Of a stretch of DNA of 64,000 bases, positions 1-9,984 are shown piece after piece. The notes under the pieces were generated by a model. The model was not told where the DNA came from. It did no database searches and saw nothing but the letters and a program-made list of their open reading frames with translations. Both the position numbers and the translations under genes were made by a program. How positions within the stretch are numbered: the first letter of the stretch is position 1; each line of letters opens with the position of its first letter. This stretch comes from Rhodospirillales bacterium. GTDB taxonomy: Bacteria; Pseudomonadota; Alphaproteobacteria; Rhodospirillales; Casp-alpha2. Location: NCBI GenBank assembly GCA_017640505.1, contig JAEPQO010000002.1, positions 310,001-374,000 on the forward strand, given 5' to 3'.

Positions 1-726
1 ACGCATGACTTCCGAGCCGCGCGCATCGACGCGGATGTTGGAACCCAGCGCATCCATCACGTCGACGGTTTCCGTTTTCTTGAGCTCCCACGGGCGCGCG
101 ACGAAAGCGTATGGCTTGGATGTCAGCGCGCCGACCGGACAAAGATCGATGACGTTGCCGGAAAGCTCCGAGTCGACGGCTTTTTCAAGGTAAGACGTGA
201 TTTCAGCATGTTCGCCACGGAACAGCATGCCCATGTCGGTGATGCCGGCGATTTCCGTCGTAAAGCGAACACAGCGCGTGCAGTGGATGCAGCGCGTCAT
301 GATCGTCTTGATCAGCGGGCCCATTTCCTTGTCTTCGACGGCACGCTTGTTTTCCTTGTAGCGCGAATGGTCGAGACCGTAGCCCATCGCCTGGTCCTGA
401 AGGTCGCATTCGCCACCCTGATCGCAGATCGGACAGTCGAGCGGATGGTTGATCAGCAGGAATTCCATGACGCCCTTGCGCATCTTGTGCACTTCGGGCG
501 TGTTGGTGTGCACGACCATGCCGTCGGCAACCGGCATCGCGCAGCTTGCGACCGGCTTCGGCGCACGTTCGAGGGCGACAAGGCACATGCGGCAGTTGCC
601 TGCGATCGACAGCCGTTCGTGATAGCAGAAACGCGGAATTTCGATCCCGGCCTGTTCGCAGGCCTGCAGGACCGTCAATCCGGCGTCGACTTCGACTTCG
701 TTCCCGTCGATTGTCAGTTTCGGCAT
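1..726 (-). CDS. nuoG: NADH-quinone oxidoreductase subunit G, N-terminal part (runs off the left edge)
   Basis: Peripheral-arm iron-sulfur subunit of respiratory complex I, carrying electrons from NuoE/NuoF towards NuoB. I translated 242 codons from the ATG at 726 with no stop before position 1, so the gene is cut by the window edge. The [2Fe-2S] cysteines are at about C34, C45, C48 and C62. The His/Cys [4Fe-4S] set is H94, C98, C101 and C107. The next [4Fe-4S] set starts C146, C149, C152, with a further Cys near 196. It starts 22 bases after the nuoF stop and is the last visible gene of the nuo operon. Identity is secure; the molybdopterin-like C-terminal domain is outside the window. Confidence 0.95.
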   Translation of the reverse strand, partial: MPKLTIDGNEVEVDAGLTVLQACEQAGIEIPRFCYHERLSIAGNCRMCLVALERAPKPVASCAMPVADGMVVHTNTPEVHKMRKGVMEFLLINHPLDCPICDQGGECDLQDQAMGYGLDHSRYKENKRAVEDKEMGPLIKTIMTRCIHCTRCVRFTTEIAGITDMGMLFRGEHAEITSYLEKAVDSELSGNVIDLCPVGALTSKPYAFVARPWELKKTETVDVMDALGSNIRVDARGSEVMR

Positions 727-748
727 AGTTGTCCTTACCTTCCCTGCG

Positions 749-2028
<1,280 letters not shown>

Positions 2029-2029
<1 letters not shown>

Positions 2030-2652
2030 CAGTTATCCCCCTTTTCGGAGACTTTCTGAGCACGGAGCTCTTCCTGGTGCGTCAGGCTTGTGAGGCCGCC
2101 GAGCGGCTCGCACGTGTAGCGTTCCAGTTGGGATCCCGTCTTCGGCTGTTTGCCGGCTTTGAGGTCATCCAGAATCTGCTTCGTCGCGTCGCTGTCCAGA
2201 TCTTCATAATAGTCGTCGTTGATCTGCATCATGGGTGCGTTCACGCAGGCGCCGAGGCACTCGACCTCAAGCAGCGTGAACTCGCCGTCTTCGGTCGTCT
2301 CGCCGTTTTTGATGCCGAGCTTGTCATGGCAGGCGCGCATGATGTTGTCGGAGCCGTTGAGCCAGCACGGCAGGTTCGTGCAGACCTGCACGAAATGTTT
2401 TCCGACCGGTTTCAGGTTGTACATCGTATAGAACGACGCAACCTCAAGGACACGGATCGCCGGCATGTCCAGGTAATCGGCAACGTATTCGATGGCCGGC
2501 ATCGGCAGCCAGCCGCCGCACTGGCGCTGGGCGATGTCCAGGAGCGGCATCACGGCAGAGCGCTGTCGCCCTTCCGGGTACTTGGCAATGGCCGCATCGG
2601 CCTTGGCCTTGCTGTCCGCGGTGAACTCGAAAGTTTCAGGCGCATCGCTCAT
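2029..2652 (-). CDS. nuoE: NADH-quinone oxidoreductase subunit E
   Basis: Complex I subunit of the NADH dehydrogenase module with a thioredoxin-like [2Fe-2S] domain. The four ligand cysteines are visible as C91 and C96 (CTNLPC) and C132 and C136 (CLGAC). At 207 residues it is longer than enterobacterial NuoE because of a C-terminal extension after about residue 160, which is usual in alphaproteobacteria and mitochondria-like 24-kDa subunits. The start overlaps the nuoD stop by four bases (ATGA) and the stop overlaps nuoF, so it sits inside a coupled nuoD-E-F segment. Confidence 0.96.
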
Positions 2653-3827
2653 CGATCGATCTCCCCGAACACGACGTCGACGGAGCCGATGTTGGCGACC
2701 ACGTCGGCGAGCATGTGTCCTTTGGAAATGAACTCGGTCGCCTGCAGCGAAGCGAATCCGGGTGCACGGATTTTACAACGGTATGGCTTGTTGGTGCCGT
2801 CCGAGACCAGATAGACCGCGAACTCGCCCTTGGGTGCCTCGACCGCGCAGTAGGTTTCGCCGGCCGGTACTTTGAAGCCCTCGGTATAGAGCTTGAAGTG
2901 GTGAATCAGCGCTTCCATCGAGTGCTTCATATCGGAGCGCGACGGTGGCGTGATCTTGTGATCGATGGACTTCGCCGGCCCGATCGGCATATTTTCAATG
3001 GCTTGCCGGATGATCTTCACGCTTTCCCGCATTTCCAGCATGCGGATCAGGTAACGATCATAGCAATCGCCGTTGGTGCCGACGGGAATTTGGAAATCGT
3101 ACTTTTCATAGCCGTCGTAGGGCTGGGCCTTGCGTAGGTCCCAGGCCACGCCCGATGCGCGGAGGTTAGCGCCGGTGAAGCCCCAGTCCTGACACTGTTC
3201 GGCATTGATAACGCCGATGTCGACGGTGCGCTGCTTGAAGATACGGTTCTCGGTCAGCAGGGTTTCCATGTCGTCGACGATCTGCAGAAAGCTCGGGCAC
3301 CACTCGTAAATATCGTCCAGCAACTGCTGCGGCACGTCCATGGCAACCCCACCCGGACGGAAGTAGTGCATGTGCATCCGTGCACCGCAGGCGCGCTCGC
3401 AGAACTCCATGAGTTTCTCGCGGTGTTCGAAGCCCCACAGCATCGGGGTCATGGCACCGACGTCCATGGCGAACGCGCAGATGTTCATCAGATGGTTCAA
3501 AAGACGGCCAATCTCGGCATACAGGACCCGGATGGCCTGCCCGCGCGCCGGCGCTTCGATGCCAAGTAGCTTCTCGGTGGCCAGCGCGAATGCGTGTTCC
3601 TGGTTCTGCGGCGAGGAATAATCAAGCCGGTCGAAATAACCGACCGACTGAACGTAGGTCTTGTGTTCGATCAGCTTCTCGGTACCCCGGTGCAGAAGTC
3701 CGATATGCGGGTCGGCGCGTTCGATCACCTCACCGTCCATCTCGAGGACAAGGCGCAGCACGCCGTGCGCCGCCGGGTGCTGTGGGCCGAAGTTGATGTT
3801 GAAGTTCTTGATCTGGCTCTCGGCCAT
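2649..3827 (-). CDS. nuoD: NADH-quinone oxidoreductase subunit D
   Basis: 49-kDa-type subunit of complex I, lining the quinone chamber together with NuoB. The 392-residue length and the N-terminal signature [14 protein letters not shown] (about residues 11-24) are diagnostic. It is separate from nuoC here, unlike the fused nuoCD of enterobacteria. The ATG overlaps the nuoC stop by one base (TAATG). It is descended from the large subunit of NiFe hydrogenases, and as expected no metal-binding cysteines are conserved. Confidence 0.97.
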   Translation of the reverse strand: MAESQIKNFNINFGPQHPAAHGVLRLVLEMDGEVIERADPHIGLLHRGTEKLIEHKTYVQSVGYFDRLDYSSPQNQEHAFALATEKLLGIEAPARGQAIRVLYAEIGRLLNHLMNICAFAMDVGAMTPMLWGFEHREKLMEFCERACGARMHMHYFRPGGVAMDVPQQLLDDIYEWCPSFLQIVDDMETLLTENRIFKQRTVDIGVINAEQCQDWGFTGANLRASGVAWDLRKAQPYDGYEKYDFQIPVGTNGDCYDRYLIRMLEMRESVKIIRQAIENMPIGPAKSIDHKITPPSRSDMKHSMEALIHHFKLYTEGFKVPAGETYCAVEAPKGEFAVYLVSDGTNKPYRCKIRAPGFASLQATEFISKGHMLADVVANIGSVDVVFGEIDR

Positions 3828-4450
3828 TACTTCGTCTCCTCTTCGGCGGCATCTTCGGCCTTTTCATCGCCCGGCAGCATGCGTTGCACGCCCTCCCACG
3901 GGCTGAGGAAGTCGAAGGAACGGAATTCCTGGGTCAGTTTCACGGGCTCGTAAACGATCCGCTTCTGTTCGTCGTCGTAGCGGACTTCGACATAGCCCGT
4001 CAGCGGGAAATCCTTGCGCAGCGGATGCCCCTCGAAACCGTAGTCGGTCAGGATGCGGCGCAGATCCGGGTGATCGGTGAAGGCAACGCCGAACATGTCC
4101 CAGACTTCGCGTTCCCACCAGTTGGCGGCGCTGAACAGGCTGGTGACGCTCTCGACCGGTGTGTCCTCGTCGGTCCTGAGTTTGATCCGGATACGGTTGT
4201 TATGCGTCATCGACAGCATGTGATAGACGATCTCGAACCGCTCGTCGTCGTCCGGATAGTCGACACCGCAGACATCCAGAAGTGTCAGGAACTGGCAGTT
4301 GGCATCGTCCTTCAGGAATTTCATGACCTTCAGCAGGTCGTCCCGGCGGATGCTGACCGCCAGTTCGCCAAGACGAACGGTTACATCCACCACGGACTCC
4401 CCAAGGGTGTCCCGGATATAGCCGCCCAATTCCTTCAGAGCTTGATCCAT
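3827..4450 (-). CDS. nuoC: NADH-quinone oxidoreductase subunit C
   Basis: 30-kDa-type subunit of the connecting module of complex I. The 207-residue product has the family signature [12 protein letters not shown] (about residues 111-122) followed by [24 protein letters not shown]-like sequence, both typical of the respiratory-chain 30-kDa family. The C-terminal 15 residues are acidic and probably disordered. The gene starts about 30 bases after the nuoB stop, the loosest junction in this operon. Confidence 0.97.
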   Translation of the reverse strand: MDQALKELGGYIRDTLGESVVDVTVRLGELAVSIRRDDLLKVMKFLKDDANCQFLTLLDVCGVDYPDDDERFEIVYHMLSMTHNNRIRIKLRTDEDTPVESVTSLFSAANWWEREVWDMFGVAFTDHPDLRRILTDYGFEGHPLRKDFPLTGYVEVRYDDEQKRIVYEPVKLTQEFRSFDFLSPWEGVQRMLPGDEKAEDAAEEETK

Positions 4451-4480
4451 GTCGATCCGCGCGTCGTTAACTGTGAGCCA

Positions 4481-5032
4481 TCAACGGAACAGCGTTCCGG
4501 TGCGTTTGATCTTTTTCTGCAGCTGCAGCACGCCGTATACCAGCGCCTCCGCCGTCGGTGGGCATCCCGGCACGTAGACGTCGACCGGCACGACCCGATC
4601 GCAGCCGCGAACCACGGAATAGGAATAGTGATAATAGCCGCCGCCGTTGGCGCAGGAACCCATCGAAATGACGTAGCGCGGCTCCGCCATCTGGTCGTAA
4701 ACCTTACGGAAAGCCGGCGCCATCTTGTTGGTTAGCGTGCCGGCAACGATGATCACGTCGGATTGTCGCGGCGACGGACGCGGCACGACACCGAAACGGT
4801 CAAGGTCATATCGGCTGACATAGGCGTGCATCATCTCGATGGCGCAGCACGCAAGGCCGAACGTCATCGGCCACAGCGATCCGGTGCGTGCCCAGTTGAC
4901 GAGCTTGTCGACCGAAGCGACGACGAATCCCTTGTCCTGCAACTCACCGGTGACCTGGCGCAGGATTTCATCCTGCTCCGCACCCGGCGGCAGCGGTGCC
5001 GGCTCGGTCTGGGTCGTGGTTGTTACTCCCAT
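4481..5032 (-). CDS. nuoB: NADH-quinone oxidoreductase subunit B
   Basis: Subunit holding cluster N2, the last Fe-S cluster before ubiquinone. The characteristic adjacent cysteines are in GLACCAIEM, with further ligands in GSCANGG and [11 protein letters not shown] chose the ATG at 5032 (MGVTTT) rather than the upstream in-frame ATG at 5053: it gives 183 residues, lies in the last codons of nuoA (GAATGGGAGTAA), and is a classic coupling overlap of 10 bases. The longer start would overlap nuoA by 31 bases and add seven residues. Confidence 0.96.
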   Translation of the reverse strand: MGVTTTTQTEPAPLPPGAEQDEILRQVTGELQDKGFVVASVDKLVNWARTGSLWPMTFGLACCAIEMMHAYVSRYDLDRFGVVPRPSPRQSDVIIVAGTLTNKMAPAFRKVYDQMAEPRYVISMGSCANGGGYYHYSYSVVRGCDRVVPVDVYVPGCPPTAEALVYGVLQLQKKIKRTGTLFR

Positions 5033-5388
5033 TCGAGCGCTCCTTTTCGCCATTCATAAACGAAGCCGATGGTCAGGATGCCGAGGAAGACCATCATCGA
5101 CCAGAACCCGAAGACGCCGATGTTGCCGAGAGAGATGGCCCACGGAAACAGGAACGCGACTTCCAGATCGAAAATAATGAAGAGGATTGCGACGAGATAA
5201 AACCGGACGTCAAACTTGTGACGGGCGTCCTCGAAAGCTTCGAAACCGCACTCGTATGCCGAGGACTTTTCAGCATCCGGCCGCTGAGGTGCGACAATAA
5301 AAGAACCCAGTACCGCGATGCAGGCGATGGCGGTGGCGATCCCCAAAAATACCAGGATCGGAAGATACTCGCTCAATAAGCCTTCCAA
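5023..5388 (-). CDS. nuoA: NADH-quinone oxidoreductase subunit A
   Basis: Small membrane subunit of complex I, at the joint between membrane arm and peripheral arm. The 121-residue product has three hydrophobic segments (about residues 8-30, 63-85 and 92-112) and the conserved loop [12 protein letters not shown] near residue 45. It is the first gene of the nuo operon. The 249 bases upstream, before tRNA-Asp, must hold the operon promoter unless transcription reads through from the tRNA. Confidence 0.96.
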   Translation of the reverse strand: MEGLLSEYLPILVFLGIATAIACIAVLGSFIVAPQRPDAEKSSAYECGFEAFEDARHKFDVRFYLVAILFIIFDLEVAFLFPWAISLGNIGVFGFWSMMVFLGILTIGFVYEWRKGALEWE

Positions 5389-5637
5389 AGCTTTTTTCTC
5401 CCCGGTTTTGACCCGGTCATCGTCGTCGCGGGCACATTGCTTGCCCCGCTAATTTACTTAACGGTAGGCGTTTAAGGTATGCCTCACAAGGTACGATTTA
5501 TCAATGCCCTACTGCCTCTTGGAGCAGGTTTTTTTCGCACTTGCAAATGGACTTGGGTGCAAGGTTGAACGTTCATTTCAACGGGCGGGAAACAGGACTG
5601 GCGCATCATGCGGAGACGCTGCTGGTAACAGAGGAAG
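5389..5637. other. nuo operon leader / intergenic region
   Basis: Non-coding stretch between nuoA and tRNA-Asp. On the minus strand I see only weak candidate promoters (for example TTGTGA-N17-TACCGT near 5450-5490), none convincing. A 7-T run on the plus strand near 5528 follows only a 4-bp stem, so I do not call a terminator. No reading frame here looks like a gene; the long minus-strand frame from 5699 simply crosses the tRNA. Confidence 0.4.
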
Positions 5638-5714
<77 letters not shown>

Positions 5715-5757
5715 TTAGAAGGGGCCGCCAAGGGCATCAGCGCTTGACGGAGCCGAT

Positions 5758-5786
5758 CATCTAAAGCACCCCCATCGGGGTGTCAA
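5758..5786 (-). promoter_or_regulatory. sigma-70-type promoter of tRNA-Asp
   Basis: Minus-strand TTGACA (5786-5781), 17-base spacer, TAGATG (5763-5758). Transcription would begin about 5750, some 35 bases before the mature 5' end. The spacer contains the dyad CACCCC-GATG-GGGGTG, which could also act as a weak terminator for the PAS gene just upstream. This is a prediction from consensus match only. Confidence 0.6.
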
Positions 5787-5836
5787 GCGATGTCATTCGC
5801 CAAATCCAAACAATATTTCGAGGTGTGTTGCCGCTG

Positions 5837-6328
5837 CTATTCGGGGGCGGACGTGTTGAATTCGTAGACGGTCATGATGTTGCTGATTTCATCGCCGCCC
5901 TCCCTCACGAAGGGGACGTGCAGAACCTCGTAGGGCACATGCTTGCGGTGATGGATATGCTCGATGCGGGCGCGATAAAGGACTGGAGCGCGGGATGAGA
6001 CGATCCCAATATATCGCGTGAAAAGCATGTCCCGCATTTCATCGGGCTGGTATTCACTGACCCGTTTTCCCGTCGCTTCGAAACCGAGGGCGCGTGTCAG
6101 CTCCGAGCCCCAGTATCGATTGACGAAGTCCCGCCCGCCGTCGATGACATCCTTGACGGAGACTTGGTGGGCGATCTTGTACAGGTCCATCAGCTGGACG
6201 TCGGCATAACTCGGCAGGCCGCCGGATCTGACTGGAAGGCCGTGCCAGTATTCACGGAGCGCGATCGTTGCGGCGGCCCTGCAATCGTCTATCGGGCCGG
6301 TCGTCGTCTGATATGCAACAGGAAACAT
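5837..6328 (-). CDS. PAS-domain protein (PAS_5-like family)
   Basis: 163-residue protein made almost wholly of a single PAS-like fold of the kind common as stand-alone proteins in Rhodospirillales. Recognisable features are the early LREYWHGL segment, the FVNRYWGSEL segment (compare FRFWGTER in the second copy at 19391-19909) and the C-terminal strand ending YEFNTSAPE. There is no output domain, so its signalling partner is unknown. I prefer the ATG at 6328, which has GGGGAAG just upstream; a GTG at 6355 would add nine residues without a clear ribosome site. It lies alone between two tRNA genes. Family assignment is from memory of conserved residues. Confidence 0.75.
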   Translation of the reverse strand: MFPVAYQTTTGPIDDCRAAATIALREYWHGLPVRSGGLPSYADVQLMDLYKIAHQVSVKDVIDGGRDFVNRYWGSELTRALGFEATGKRVSEYQPDEMRDMLFTRYIGIVSSRAPVLYRARIEHIHHRKHVPYEVLHVPFVREGGDEISNIMTVYEFNTSAPE

Positions 6329-6429
6329 CTTCCCCTGCCCCAAATGTATCGCCACCTTGTCTGTGCAATATATCAGCTTCGGCAGAAAAACGCCGAAGTT
6401 TTGGGTTTGGTGTTCGGCTTATAGGGGAA

Positions 6430-6505
6430 TGGTGGGCGGTGACGGGATCGAACCGCCGACCCTCTCGGTGTAAACGAGATGCTCTCCCAGCTGAGCTAAC
6501 CGCCC
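6430..6505 (-). tRNA. tRNA-Val (anticodon TAC)
   Basis: 76-nt minus-strand cloverleaf. The acceptor stem GGGCGGT/ACCGCCC is perfect, the anticodon stem is TCTCG/CGAGA with loop TTTACAC (anticodon TAC), and the T-arm contains GTTCGATCC. Discriminator A and CCA are encoded. It follows hupB but is separated from it by an intrinsic terminator and its own promoter. Confidence 0.97.
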
Positions 6506-6517
6506 TTTGGTGCGCCT

Positions 6518-6546
6518 CTAATACTGCCTTGTGCGCCTGACGGCAA
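6518..6546 (-). promoter_or_regulatory. sigma-70-type promoter of tRNA-Val
   Basis: Minus-strand TTGCCG (6546-6541), exact 17-base spacer, TATTAG (6523-6518). The predicted start lies only about 6 bases before the tRNA 5' end. It sits just after the hupB terminator, which supports a separate transcription unit. Confidence 0.6.
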
Positions 6547-6562
6547 GTGTTCGCGTGCCCCA

Positions 6563-6593
6563 CAAAGAAAACGCCGACCACATGGGCCGGCGT
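6563..6593 (-). terminator. intrinsic terminator of hupB
   Basis: On the minus strand, a 9-bp stem ACGCCGGCC / GGTCGGCGT (one G-U pair) with a 5-base loop is followed directly by TTTTCTTTG. It begins about 25 bases after the hupB stop. Confidence 0.85.
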
Positions 6594-6617
6594 CTTCGCA
6601 AGGTATGTCGACGACAA

Positions 6618-6890
6618 TCAGTTGACTGCGTCTTTGAGACCTTTGCCCGCTTTGAACTTCGGCTGTTTCGAAGCCGGGATCTGGATCGTTTCGCCCGTGC
6701 GCGGGTTGCGGCCGGTAGTGGCTTTCCGGTTCACAACCGAGAACGTACCGAAACCGACGAGACGAACTTCGCTACCGCCCTTCAAGGCGCTGCTGATGTT
6801 GTCAAACACCGCGTCAACGGCTTTGGCTGCGTCGGCTTTGGTCAGGCCCGCAGAATCCGCGACAGCGGCGACGAGATCATTTTTATTCAC
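6618..6890 (-). CDS. hupB: DNA-binding protein HU
   Basis: Nucleoid-associated histone-like protein of 90 residues that bends DNA as a dimer. The start MNKNDLVAAVADSAGLTKADA and the DNA-arm region with GRNPRTGETIQIPAS (about residues 59-73) are diagnostic of the HU/IHF family. The absence of IHF-specific features and the place next to lon favour HU. The unit has its own promoter (6987-7015), a leader of about 90 bases, and its own terminator. An AGGG-type run (AAAAAGGGGGC) serves as ribosome site. Confidence 0.96.
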   Translation of the reverse strand: MNKNDLVAAVADSAGLTKADAAKAVDAVFDNISSALKGGSEVRLVGFGTFSVVNRKATTGRNPRTGETIQIPASKQPKFKAGKGLKDAVN

Positions 6891-6986
6891 GGCTCATGCC
6901 CCCTTTTTACAAGGTTTGAGGATAAAACTTACATCCGCCCTTCGACCGAAATATGTTCGCGTCCCGAAGTGCGGCGCTCGCGGTGA

Positions 6987-7015
6987 ATCTAGTGCGCAGG
7001 CTTCGAAATCGTCAA
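6987..7015 (-). promoter_or_regulatory. sigma-70-type promoter of hupB
   Basis: Minus-strand TTGACG (7015-7010), exact 17-base spacer, CTAGAT (6992-6987). It is about 97 bases before the hupB start. Consensus match is good at -35 (5 of 6) and fair at -10. Confidence 0.6.
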
Positions 7016-7033
7016 TTGAACACCCTGTGGAAG

Positions 7034-7055
7034 CCGCAGAAATCTGCGGTTTTTT
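7034..7055 (+). terminator. terminator-like hairpin facing rightward, with no plus-strand gene to serve
   Basis: CCGCAG-AAAT-CTGCGG (7034-7049) followed by six T on the plus strand. All annotated genes around it are on the minus strand, where the hairpin is preceded by A rather than followed by T. It therefore fits termination of an unknown rightward transcript starting in the hupB leader, or is coincidental. Confidence 0.45.
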
Positions 7056-7226
7056 AGGGGGTGAGACGTAACCTACAGTAAACAAAGCATTATTTAGGGC
7101 AGTTTATTAACGCCGTTTTTGGCCCTTTCGGCGAAAATAGGCTGCAAAGCCCGGATTTCTGCGGAAAACACGCGAATTCGGTGTTCCGATTCGTTTCCCG
7201 ACAATTTTATCCTTCCGGCGTTGCCA

Positions 7227-7261
7227 AACGAAAAGGGCGCGCCGGTGAAAGCGCGCCCTTG
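7227..7261 (-). terminator. intrinsic terminator of lon
   Basis: Minus-strand 9-bp perfect GC-rich stem AAGGGCGCG / CGCGCCCTT (7260-7252 and 7241-7233) with a 10-base loop, followed by TTCGTTT. It begins about 23 bases after the lon stop. Confidence 0.85.
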
Positions 7262-7283
7262 TGAATGCTTGCGAACAAGCCGA

Positions 7284-9713
7284 TCAGTGCTTGGTCAGGT
7301 CTCCGACCGTGCCCGTCTCGTCCGGCGTCTGCGCTGCCAGAGCAGCCGCTTCCGCTTCATCCTCTTCCGACCATTCGATCGGCGTTAGCGGCTTGGAAAG
7401 CGCCCGTGCCAGGACCTCGTCGACAGTTGAAACCGGGACGATTTCCAGGCCCTTCTTCACGACGTCCGGGATATCCGCCAGGTCCTTCTCGTTTTCCTGT
7501 GGAATGAGGACGGTCTTGATGCCGCCGCGAAGCGCGGCAAGCAGCTTTTCCTTGAGCCCGCCGATGGCAAGTACACGGCCACGCAGCGTCACTTCGCCGG
7601 TCATCGCCACTTCCTTGCGCACCGGGATACCGGTCAGCACGGAAACGATCGACGTCGTCATGCCGACACCGGCCGACGGTCCATCCTTTGGTGTCGCCCC
7701 TTCCGGAACGTGCACGTGAATATCACGCTGGTTGAAAAGCGTCGGACGGATGCCGAACGTGTGCGCCCGCGACTGCACATAGGATTTGGCAGCCTGGATG
7801 CTCTCTTGCATGACGTCGCCGAGTTTCCCGGTAATGGTCATCTTGCCGCGGCCCGGGACCATGATGGACTCGATCGACAGCAACTCGCCGCCAACCTCGG
7901 TCCAGGCCAGACCGGTCACCACACCGACCAGATCCTCGGCTTCGATCTCGCCGAAGCGGTACTTCTTGATGCCGGCATATTTCTCGAGGTTCTGAACAGT
8001 GACCTTCACTTCCGTGCACTCACCCATCAGGATGTCCTTGAGTGCCTTGCGGACAAGGTTCGACAGTTCGCGTTCGAGGTTCCGCACGCCGCTTTCGCGG
8101 GTGTAATAGCGGATGACGTCCAGAAGCGCGTTGTCAGAAATCGACCATTCACCTTCCTTGATGCCATGCTTTTCAAGCTGCTTGGGGATCAGGTGACGCT
8201 TGGCGATTTCGACCTTCTCGTGCTCGGTATAGCCGGACAGACGGATGATCTCCATCCGGTCGAGAAGCGGCCCCGGCATATTCAGCGTGTTGGCCGTGGT
8301 CACGAACATCACGTCTGACAGGTCGTAATCGACTTCAAGGTAGTGGTCGTTGAAGCTCGCGTTCTGCTCCGGGTCGAGAACTTCGAGCAGCGCCGACGCA
8401 GGATCACCACGCCAGTCGTTGCCCATCTTGTCGACCTCGTCGAGCAGGAACAGTGGGTTCGACGACTTCGCCTTTTTCATCGACTGGATGATCTTGCCCG
8501 GCATGGACCCGATGTAGGTCCGGCGGTGGCCACGGATCTCGGACTCGTCGCGGACGCCGCCGAGCGACATGCGGACGAAATTGCGTCCCGTCGATTCAGC
8601 AATCGACTTGCCGAGAGACGTCTTGCCGACGCCCGGAGGGCCGACAAGGCAGAGGATCGGCCCGGTCACCTTGTTCGTACGCTGCTGCACGGCCAGGTAT
8701 TCGACGATCCGTTCCTTGACCTTCTCCAGACCGTAGTGATCGGCATCCAGAATTTCCTGCGCCTTCTTGATGTCTTTTTTGACCCGCGTCCGCTTTTTCC
8801 ACGGAATACCGAGCATCCAGTCAAGATAGTTGCGGACCACGGTCGCTTCTGCGGACATCGGCGACATGCTCTTGAGCTTCTTCAGCTCGGCAAGCGCCTT
8901 TTCCTTAGCTTCCTTGGACAGCTTCGTTTTCTCGATCTTTTCTTCGAGTTCCGCCGTTTCGTCACGGCCGTCGTCGGTTTCACCGAGTTCTTTCTGAATG
9001 GCTTTCAGCTGTTCGTTCAGATAGTACTCGCGCTGCGTCTTCTCCATCTGGCGTTTGACGCGATTGCGAATCTTCTTTTCGACCTGCAGCACGCCGATTT
9101 CGGCTTCCATGAAGCCGAGCACGCGCTCGAGGCGTTCGATAACGCTTTCGACTTCCAGCAATTCCTGCTTTTCGGAAATCTTGATAGCAAGATGCGACGC
9201 AACGGTGTCGGCCAGCTTCGAGGGATCCTCGATCTGATTCAACGAGACCAGCACTTCCGGCGGGATTTTCTTGTTCAGCTTAATATAGCTTTCGAACTGG
9301 TTGACCACCGATCGGGAGATCGCTTCCAGCTCGCGCTCGTCACCCATCTGTTCGGTCAGGCGCGACGCTTCGACCTGGAAGAACTTGTCCGTTTCGGTGA
9401 ATTCGTCGATGCGGGCGCGCTGAATACCTTCGACCAGCACCTTGACCGTGCCGTCCGGGAGTTTCAGCAACTGCAGCACCGTCGATACGGTACCGATCTG
9501 GTAGATATCGTCTTTGCCGGGATCGTCATCGGCCGCGTTCTTCTGGGCGACGAGCAAGATCTGCTTGTCGTCCTTCATCACGTCTTCCAAGGCGCGCACC
9601 GATTTTTCCCGGCCCACGAACAGCGGAACGATCATGTGTGGGAATACGACGATGTCGCGCAACGGCAGAACCGGAAAATCTTCTTTTTGGTTTTGAGTCT
9701 CGCTCGATGTCAT
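7284..9713 (-). CDS. lon: ATP-dependent protease La
   Basis: Cytoplasmic AAA+ serine protease degrading misfolded and regulatory proteins. The 809-residue product has the LAN substrate-binding domain (about 10-205), a coiled helical region, the AAA+ module with Walker A GPPGVGKT near residue 357, and the protease domain with catalytic Ser near 680 (PKDGPSAG) and the later Lys. GGAG seven bases before the ATG supports the start. It lies in the conserved clpP-clpX-lon-hupB order and ends in a strong terminator. A possible heat-shock promoter is at 9791-9820. Confidence 0.98.
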   Translation of the reverse strand: MTSSETQNQKEDFPVLPLRDIVVFPHMIVPLFVGREKSVRALEDVMKDDKQILLVAQKNAADDDPGKDDIYQIGTVSTVLQLLKLPDGTVKVLVEGIQRARIDEFTETDKFFQVEASRLTEQMGDERELEAISRSVVNQFESYIKLNKKIPPEVLVSLNQIEDPSKLADTVASHLAIKISEKQELLEVESVIERLERVLGFMEAEIGVLQVEKKIRNRVKRQMEKTQREYYLNEQLKAIQKELGETDDGRDETAELEEKIEKTKLSKEAKEKALAELKKLKSMSPMSAEATVVRNYLDWMLGIPWKKRTRVKKDIKKAQEILDADHYGLEKVKERIVEYLAVQQRTNKVTGPILCLVGPPGVGKTSLGKSIAESTGRNFVRMSLGGVRDESEIRGHRRTYIGSMPGKIIQSMKKAKSSNPLFLLDEVDKMGNDWRGDPASALLEVLDPEQNASFNDHYLEVDYDLSDVMFVTTANTLNMPGPLLDRMEIIRLSGYTEHEKVEIAKRHLIPKQLEKHGIKEGEWSISDNALLDVIRYYTRESGVRNLERELSNLVRKALKDILMGECTEVKVTVQNLEKYAGIKKYRFGEIEAEDLVGVVTGLAWTEVGGELLSIESIMVPGRGKMTITGKLGDVMQESIQAAKSYVQSRAHTFGIRPTLFNQRDIHVHVPEGATPKDGPSAGVGMTTSIVSVLTGIPVRKEVAMTGEVTLRGRVLAIGGLKEKLLAALRGGIKTVLIPQENEKDLADIPDVVKKGLEIVPVSTVDEVLARALSKPLTPIEWSEEDEAEAAALAAQTPDETGTVGDLTKH

Positions 9714-9790
9714 TCGTTCGCTCCATTGTGGCCGGAAGCCGCTAAATCCCCCGTTCCGCGCGGTTTCCGAAGGTAAGCTCGATTAATATG

Positions 9791-9820
9791 AAAGTGGGCT
9801 TATTCAGGTCGTTGTGCAAG
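9791..9820 (-). promoter_or_regulatory. possible RpoH-type promoter of lon
   Basis: Minus-strand CTTG (9820-9817), 18 bases, CCCACTTT (9798-9791), about 75 bases before lon. It resembles the alphaproteobacterial RpoH pattern CTTG-N17/18-CYTATNT but with two mismatches in the -10 part. Lon is heat-induced in most bacteria, which is why I list it; the sequence match alone is weak. Confidence 0.35.
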
Positions 9821-9984
9821 GGTTAACGCCGTAGATAAGGGGGAATGCCCAACCTAGTTTCGGCAATGTCCGGCATGTAGCGGATAACGGTCACAGGCGG
9901 TGGCGGAAGGCCATCGTCACAGCGATTGAAGAACACGCCAAATCAACGAACGTCAGGAATAATGCCTTGGAATCGTGGAGCTAT

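Larger units (their letters stand above)
6891..7283. other. 393-base gap between hupB and lon
   Basis: Contains, from the hupB side, the hupB leader, its promoter at 6987-7015, an oddly oriented terminator-like hairpin at 7034-7055, about 170 bases without any assigned role (7056-7226), and the lon terminator at 7227-7261. No reading frame in the unassigned part resembles a gene. The size is enough for a small RNA. Confidence 0.6.

Noticed and set aside
5521-5540. Terminator at a 7-T run on the plus strand
   Set aside because: The stem before it is only 4 bp (CTGC/GCAG) and no plus-strand gene precedes it.
8343-9776. 477-codon plus-strand frame opposite lon
   Set aside because: It is the antisense shadow of lon, caused by high GC third positions. 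Its protein is rich in R, H, F and V without any family motif, while the minus strand encodes a complete Lon.
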